Shown here: positions 6,364 through 9,717 of the stretch, piece by piece
How the letters are laid out: every line of letters starts with the position of its first letter
How positions within the stretch are numbered: the first letter of the stretch is position 1
NCBI GenBank assembly: GCA_003485015.1
Contig: DNCN01000165.1
Span: 1-9,717, forward strand
DNA from: a bacterium
Lineage (GTDB): Bacteria; UBA9089
Reading direction: 5' to 3'
DNA length: 9,717 nt
Notes under the pieces: generated by a model
Told to the model about the DNA's origin: nothing
Database searches by the model: none
The model's input: only the letters and a program-made list of their open reading frames with translations
Position numbers and translations under genes: made by a program

Positions 6364-7933
6364 CTTTCTCCTCCTGGGCTAATCTCTCTTTAGCCTCTCT
6401 CAGCTTCTCTTCTAAGTCTTTACTCTTGTTGCCCAGCTCGTAGGATTTCCCCCAAGCCAGGACGGCATCTTTTAGCCTCGTCTTACGGTAATAGGCATCC
6501 CCCAGGTGCTCCCAGATGATATAGTCATCCTTAACTAAGGCAATTGCCTCTTCAAGTTTAATAATAGCTTCATCTAATTGGCCCTTCTGGTAGTAAGCCC
6601 AGCCAAGGGAGTCGATAAAGTATCCATTATTGGGTTCTATCTCCAATGCCTTCTTGACCAACTCGATCGCTTCATCCAGCTTGATGCCCCGCTCAGCATA
6701 GAGATAGCCGAGGTAATTATAAGCATCGGCTGCCTCTGGGTTAAGTCCAATGGTCTTAGAGAAGGCATCGATAGCCTCCTCGAACTGACCTGTCTTGTCG
6801 TAGGCTATCCCTAATCGGTAGTAAGCCGTGTCGTTCTCTATGTCGAGTTCGATAGTCTTCTTGAAGGCGGGGACAGCTTCCTCGAACCTATTGGCGGTTG
6901 AAAGGATCAATCCCAATAGCAACCAAGCTCCTGCCTTCCCTGGGTCCAACTCTATGGCCTGGCGGATGGAAGTAATGGCCTGATCATATTCGTTGTTTAA
7001 AGCGTAGGCATGGGCTAAGTGGACATAACCCAGAACAAATTCTTTATTAAGATCAATGGTCCTTTTTAGCTCCTGGATGGCCAAAAGGGTCTTCCCTTGA
7101 TCAAGATAGATATTGGCCAAGATAAAATGAGCTCTTAGGTCCTCTGGCGATCTATCGATGATCTCTTTAATCGCCGCTTCGGCCAAATCGAGCTGGTTCT
7201 TATCAAGGTATATCTGGGCTAATCTCTTCCTGACGGAAAGATCGTCTGGATCGAGACTAAGTCCTCTCTTAAAGAAATCCTCTGCCTTCTCTTTCTCTCC
7301 TTTTATCTCATAGAGTGAAGCCAGAGCGAAGAGCGCCTTCGAATCATTTGGATCCAGATCGAGGGTCTTCTCAAAAGACTCTATCGCCTCTGGTATTCTT
7401 TCAGTTTTGACATAGAGTGCTCCCAAGTTGAAGTAAACGTGGGAGGAAGAAGGGTCAAGCTCAAGGACCTTTTTGAAGGCAATAATAGCTTCTTCAAATC
7501 TATTCTGAAGATCGTAGATGGTTCCCAGGATGTAGTGGGTCTCTATATTCTGAGGGTTGAGTCGAGCGGCCTCTAGTAGCTCCTGAATTGCTTTCTCTAA
7601 TGAACCTGAGGCTATATACAATGAGGCTAGCATTCTGTGAGATTCAGGATCCTCAGGCACAAGATCCTTATATCTCTTAAGGTGTGCCAGGGCCTTTTTA
7701 TGATTGCCACTTGAGAGATACATAGCAGCTAAGCTTCTCTCGATCTGTGGGTTTGAGGGATCAAGTCTTCTGGCTTTTTTGTACTCCTTGACCGCTCCCT
7801 TTAAATCCCCTCGAATCTCGTAAAATGCGCCCAAACCATAATGGGCCAGGGCATCTATCTGAGAAGAGGCAGCTTGAGCAAGGAGAATCCCACTTCCAAG
7901 AAAGAGAATAATGGTCAATAGAGCCTTACCCAT
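6356..7933 (-). CDS. Secreted protein with 14 tetratricopeptide repeats
   Basis: A 525-residue protein made almost entirely of TPR units. Residues 1-22 look like a Sec signal peptide: Lys3, hydrophobic LLTIILFLGSGILL, then AQA-A as the probable cleavage site; there is no lipobox Cys. From about 27 to 503 the repeats run in strict 34-residue register (starts near 27, 61, 95, 129, 163, 197, 231, 265, 299, 333, 367, 401, 436, 470), with one extra residue in the twelfth unit (AERGIKLDEA). Typical A.YNLG....G...EAI..F.K.L.LDP patterns recur. The C-terminal 20 residues are charged and helical. TPR superhelices bind other proteins, so a periplasmic or envelope scaffold is likely, but no partner can be named. 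The ATG overlaps the atpC stop by 8 nt with only a weak ribosome site, so translation is probably coupled to atpC. Confidence 0.93.
   Translation of the reverse strand: MGKALLTIILFLGSGILLAQAASSQIDALAHYGLGAFYEIRGDLKGAVKEYKKARRLDPSNPQIERSLAAMYLSSGNHKKALAHLKRYKDLVPEDPESHRMLASLYIASGSLEKAIQELLEAARLNPQNIETHYILGTIYDLQNRFEEAIIAFKKVLELDPSSSHVYFNLGALYVKTERIPEAIESFEKTLDLDPNDSKALFALASLYEIKGEKEKAEDFFKRGLSLDPDDLSVRKRLAQIYLDKNQLDLAEAAIKEIIDRSPEDLRAHFILANIYLDQGKTLLAIQELKRTIDLNKEFVLGYVHLAHAYALNNEYDQAITSIRQAIELDPGKAGAWLLLGLILSTANRFEEAVPAFKKTIELDIENDTAYYRLGIAYDKTGQFEEAIDAFSKTIGLNPEAADAYNYLGYLYAERGIKLDEAIELVKKALEIEPNNGYFIDSLGWAYYQKGQLDEAIIKLEEAIALVKDDYIIWEHLGDAYYRKTRLKDAVLAWGKSYELGNKSKDLEEKLREAKERLAQEEKGE
6370..6375 (-). 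promoter_or_regulatory. Strong Shine-Dalgarno site of eno inside the TPR gene
   Basis: A full-consensus AGGAGG on the minus strand, 6 nt before the GTG start of eno, lies in the last codons of the upstream TPR gene. It fixes the GTG at 6363 as the start and can let enolase be made in larger amounts than its upstream neighbour. Confidence 0.85.
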
Positions 7934-8162
7934 AAATCGTAACTACCACTTTATCCTTTAAGACCTCTAAGAAGCCTCCATTGATCTTATATTGCTCTTC
8001 ATTGCCCCCACTCTTCACTCTAAGTATCCCTTCCTTGAGATTAGAGATCAAAGGGGTATGCGCCCGGAGAATCCCAAGTTCACCAAGCTCCCCAGGAGCA
8101 ATAACCATCTCTACCTCCCCTTCGAAGATAACCTTTGAAGGCGAGACAATTACTAAATCCAC
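7926..8162 (-). CDS. atpC: F1F0 ATP synthase epsilon subunit, short form without C-terminal helices
   Basis: Epsilon is part of the central stalk of F1 and joins gamma to the c-ring. This 78-residue protein contains only the N-terminal beta-sandwich, with the family patterns IAPGELGELGILRAHTPLIS (21-40) and NGGFLEVLKDKVVV (61-74). Typical epsilon subunits have about 130-140 residues; the two C-terminal helices that can inhibit ATP hydrolysis are absent. It is not an obvious frameshift: the stop falls just after the last beta strand and the following frame is the signal peptide of the next gene. The start is GTG, directly after the TAG stop of atpD with no spacer; AAGGGAG lies 8 nt before it, within the end of atpD. 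The stop overlaps the TPR gene by 8 nt (ATGGGTAA). Short epsilons occur in some bacterial lineages, so this is probably functional. Confidence 0.92.
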   Translation of the reverse strand: MDLVIVSPSKVIFEGEVEMVIAPGELGELGILRAHTPLISNLKEGILRVKSGGNEEQYKINGGFLEVLKDKVVVTIYG

Positions 8163-9575
8163 CTACTCTTCTCCCTTAAGGTGCTTTGCCTTCTCCAGCA
8201 CCTCATCTATGCCGCCAACCATGTAGAAAGCCTGTTCGGGGATATCATCATATTGGCCCTCAGCAATTCCCTTGAATCCTCCGATGGTTTCTTCTAATTT
8301 TACATACTTCCCAGGTGTTCCGGTAAAGACCTCAGCCACAAAGAAGGGCTGGGAGAGGAATTTCTGGATCTTTCGGGCTCGACTGACGATGAGCTTATCC
8401 TCCTCACTCAACTCCTCCATCCCCAGGATGGCGATGATATCTTGGAGTTCCTTATACCGCTGAAGAATGCCCTGACAAGCTCTGGCTACCCGGTAATGCT
8501 CGTCTGCGAGAAACTGAGGGTCCAAGATCCTTGAGGTTGAATCTAAGGGGTCGATAGCTGGATAAATACCAAGCTCAGCGATCTGCCGAGAGAGAACAAT
8601 GGTAGCATCTAAGTGGGCAAAGGTTGTTGCTGGTGCTGGGTCGGTCAGATCATCAGCCGGAACATAGATGGCCTGAACAGAGGTAATGGAGCCTCTTCTA
8701 GTTGAGGTAATCCTCTCCTCTAAGGCACCTATATCCGTTCCTAAGGTTGACTGATATCCAACCGCTGAAGGGATTCGACCTAAGAGGGCCGAGACCTCAG
8801 AGCCTGCCTGGACAAAACGAAAGATGTTGTCGATGAAGAGGAGTACATCTGCTCCCTCCTTCTCACGGAAATACTCAGCTACGGTTACACCGGAGAGCCC
8901 AACCCTGAATCTTGCACCCGGTGGTTCCTGCATCTGGCCATAGACCAGGGCTGTTCTCTCTAAGACACCCGATTCCTTCATCTCAAGCCAAAGGTCATTC
9001 CCCTCACGTGTCCGCTCACCCACACCAGCAAAGACTGAGAAACCACCGTGTTCAATGGCAATGTTTCGGATGAGCTCCATAACCAGAACTGTCTTTCCCA
9101 CACCAGCTCCACCAAAGAAGCCAATCTTTCCCCCTTTGGCAAATGGTGCTAATAGGTCAACGGCTTTTAAGCCTGTTTCGTACATCTCCCGAATGGTTTG
9201 CTGTTCCTCAAATGGAGGTGACGGCCGGTGGATAGGCCACCGTTCTTGGGTCTCAATAGGGCCCAAATGGTCAACCGGTTCCCCATAGAGATTCATTACC
9301 CGACCAAGGGTCTCTTTGCCCACTGGAACAGTAATGGATTGACCTGTATCCTCGGCCAGCATACCCCGCTTCAACCCTTCACTTGGCCCCATGGCGATCG
9401 CTCGAACATTCTTCTCCCCTAAATGCTGAATCACTTCGCAGATAAGCCATCGATTTTCCCCTTCTTGTTTAGTATCCACGCGGATCGCGTTGTGAATAGG
9501 TGGAAGTTCTTCGAATTCAAACTCAATATCAACTACCGGCCCTAAGACCTGCCTTACTTTACCAATACCTTCCAT
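8163..9575 (-). CDS. atpD: F1F0 ATP synthase beta subunit
   Basis: Catalytic subunit of the F1 head, which makes ATP using the transmembrane ion gradient (or pumps ions by hydrolysis). It has 470 residues, the normal length. Visible sites: beta-barrel at about 1-80; P-loop GGAGVGKT at 155-162; catalytic E187 in GERTREGND; Walker B D249 in LLFIDN; Y338 in GIYPAIDPLDSTSR of the adenine pocket; and the DELSEED lever, here EELSEED (387-393), a conservative change. These motifs are F-type rather than V/A-type. ATG at 9575 has AAAGGGAG 7 nt upstream. A promoter lies about 85 nt upstream, and no atpG end is seen in the 142 nt before the gene, so atpD seems to be first in its transcript. Its stop abuts the atpC start. 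Confidence 0.99.
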   Translation of the reverse strand: MEGIGKVRQVLGPVVDIEFEFEELPPIHNAIRVDTKQEGENRWLICEVIQHLGEKNVRAIAMGPSEGLKRGMLAEDTGQSITVPVGKETLGRVMNLYGEPVDHLGPIETQERWPIHRPSPPFEEQQTIREMYETGLKAVDLLAPFAKGGKIGFFGGAGVGKTVLVMELIRNIAIEHGGFSVFAGVGERTREGNDLWLEMKESGVLERTALVYGQMQEPPGARFRVGLSGVTVAEYFREKEGADVLLFIDNIFRFVQAGSEVSALLGRIPSAVGYQSTLGTDIGALEERITSTRRGSITSVQAIYVPADDLTDPAPATTFAHLDATIVLSRQIAELGIYPAIDPLDSTSRILDPQFLADEHYRVARACQGILQRYKELQDIIAILGMEELSEEDKLIVSRARKIQKFLSQPFFVAEVFTGTPGKYVKLEETIGGFKGIAEGQYDDIPEQAFYMVGGIDEVLEKAKHLKGEE

Positions 9576-9582
9576 TCCGATA

Positions 9583-9590
9583 CTCCCTTT
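9583..9590 (-). promoter_or_regulatory. Shine-Dalgarno site of atpD
   Basis: AAAGGGAG on the minus strand, 7 nt before the ATG at 9575, preceded by a purine-rich, probably unstructured leader. It supports this ATG as the start. Confidence 0.8.
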
Positions 9591-9660
9591 CTCTTTTTCT
9601 TTAAGGATTTTATTCGGGGGTTAAACTTCAGTTTTTCTAAATTCTCTATATTTGGAGTTG

Positions 9661-9689
9661 ATGTTACCAGAATTGAATAAAAAAGTCAA
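9661..9689 (-). promoter_or_regulatory. Sigma-70-type promoter of the atpD operon
   Basis: On the minus strand a -35 box TTGACT (9689-9684, 5 of 6 consensus bases) is followed by a 17-nt spacer and a -10 box TAACAT (9666-9661, 4 of 6). Transcription would begin near 9653, giving a leader of about 78 nt before atpD. The spacing is ideal and the position fits. No transcript evidence is available from sequence alone. No operator or riboswitch-like fold is evident in the leader. Confidence 0.7.
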
Positions 9690-9717
9690 GTATTTTCACT
9701 GTTTTGGTCCAGCTCTC

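Noticed and set aside
6400..7860. Repeated DNA pattern at about 102-nt spacing
   Set aside because: It is explained by the 34-residue TPR units of the encoded protein and is not a CRISPR array or tandem DNA repeat.
7926..7940. Frameshift as the cause of the short atpC
   Set aside because: The downstream sequence in the overlapping frame is a clear signal peptide and TPR protein, with no epsilon-like helical region in any frame nearby.

Overview
This is a bacterial chromosomal segment made of conserved housekeeping genes in two convergent blocks. Base composition looks moderate (mid-40s % GC by eye, not computed), Shine-Dalgarno sites are clear, and the proteins are typical bacterial versions. 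A secreted TPR protein and an FtsB/DivIC-type division protein are present, but nothing fixes the phylum. The tight packing and a beta-sandwich-only ATP synthase epsilon subunit would fit an uncultivated or deep-branching lineage, which is only a guess.

Left block (+ strand, 1-4132): mfd, whose first codons lie left of the window, runs into mazG with a 14-nt overlap. Together they look like a genome-maintenance pair: transcription-coupled repair plus hydrolysis of (possibly damaged) nucleoside triphosphates.

Middle (4133-4438): the convergent gap between mazG and the last gene of the right block. It holds one good intrinsic terminator hairpin (4381-4427) and otherwise no gene that I can support.

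Right block (- strand, 9575 down to 4439): a six-gene run in the order atpD, atpC, secreted 14-TPR protein, eno, ftsB/divIC-like, FmdB-like zinc ribbon. Neighbours abut, overlap by 8 or about 29 nt, or sit 9 nt apart. A sigma-70-type promoter lies about 85 nt upstream of atpD and the terminator lies just past the last gene, so the run reads as one transcription unit. It joins the F1-ATPase beta/epsilon pair, glycolytic enolase, a cell-division protein and two poorly characterised proteins. The 142 nt right of atpD show no end of atpG, so atpDC appears separated from the rest of the ATP synthase genes.

I see no mobile element, CRISPR array, RNA gene or defence system. The points most worth a second look are the truncated epsilon subunit, the loss of a metal ligand in the second MazG domain, the unassigned periplasmic TPR protein inside an ATP synthase/enolase operon, and the split atp locus.
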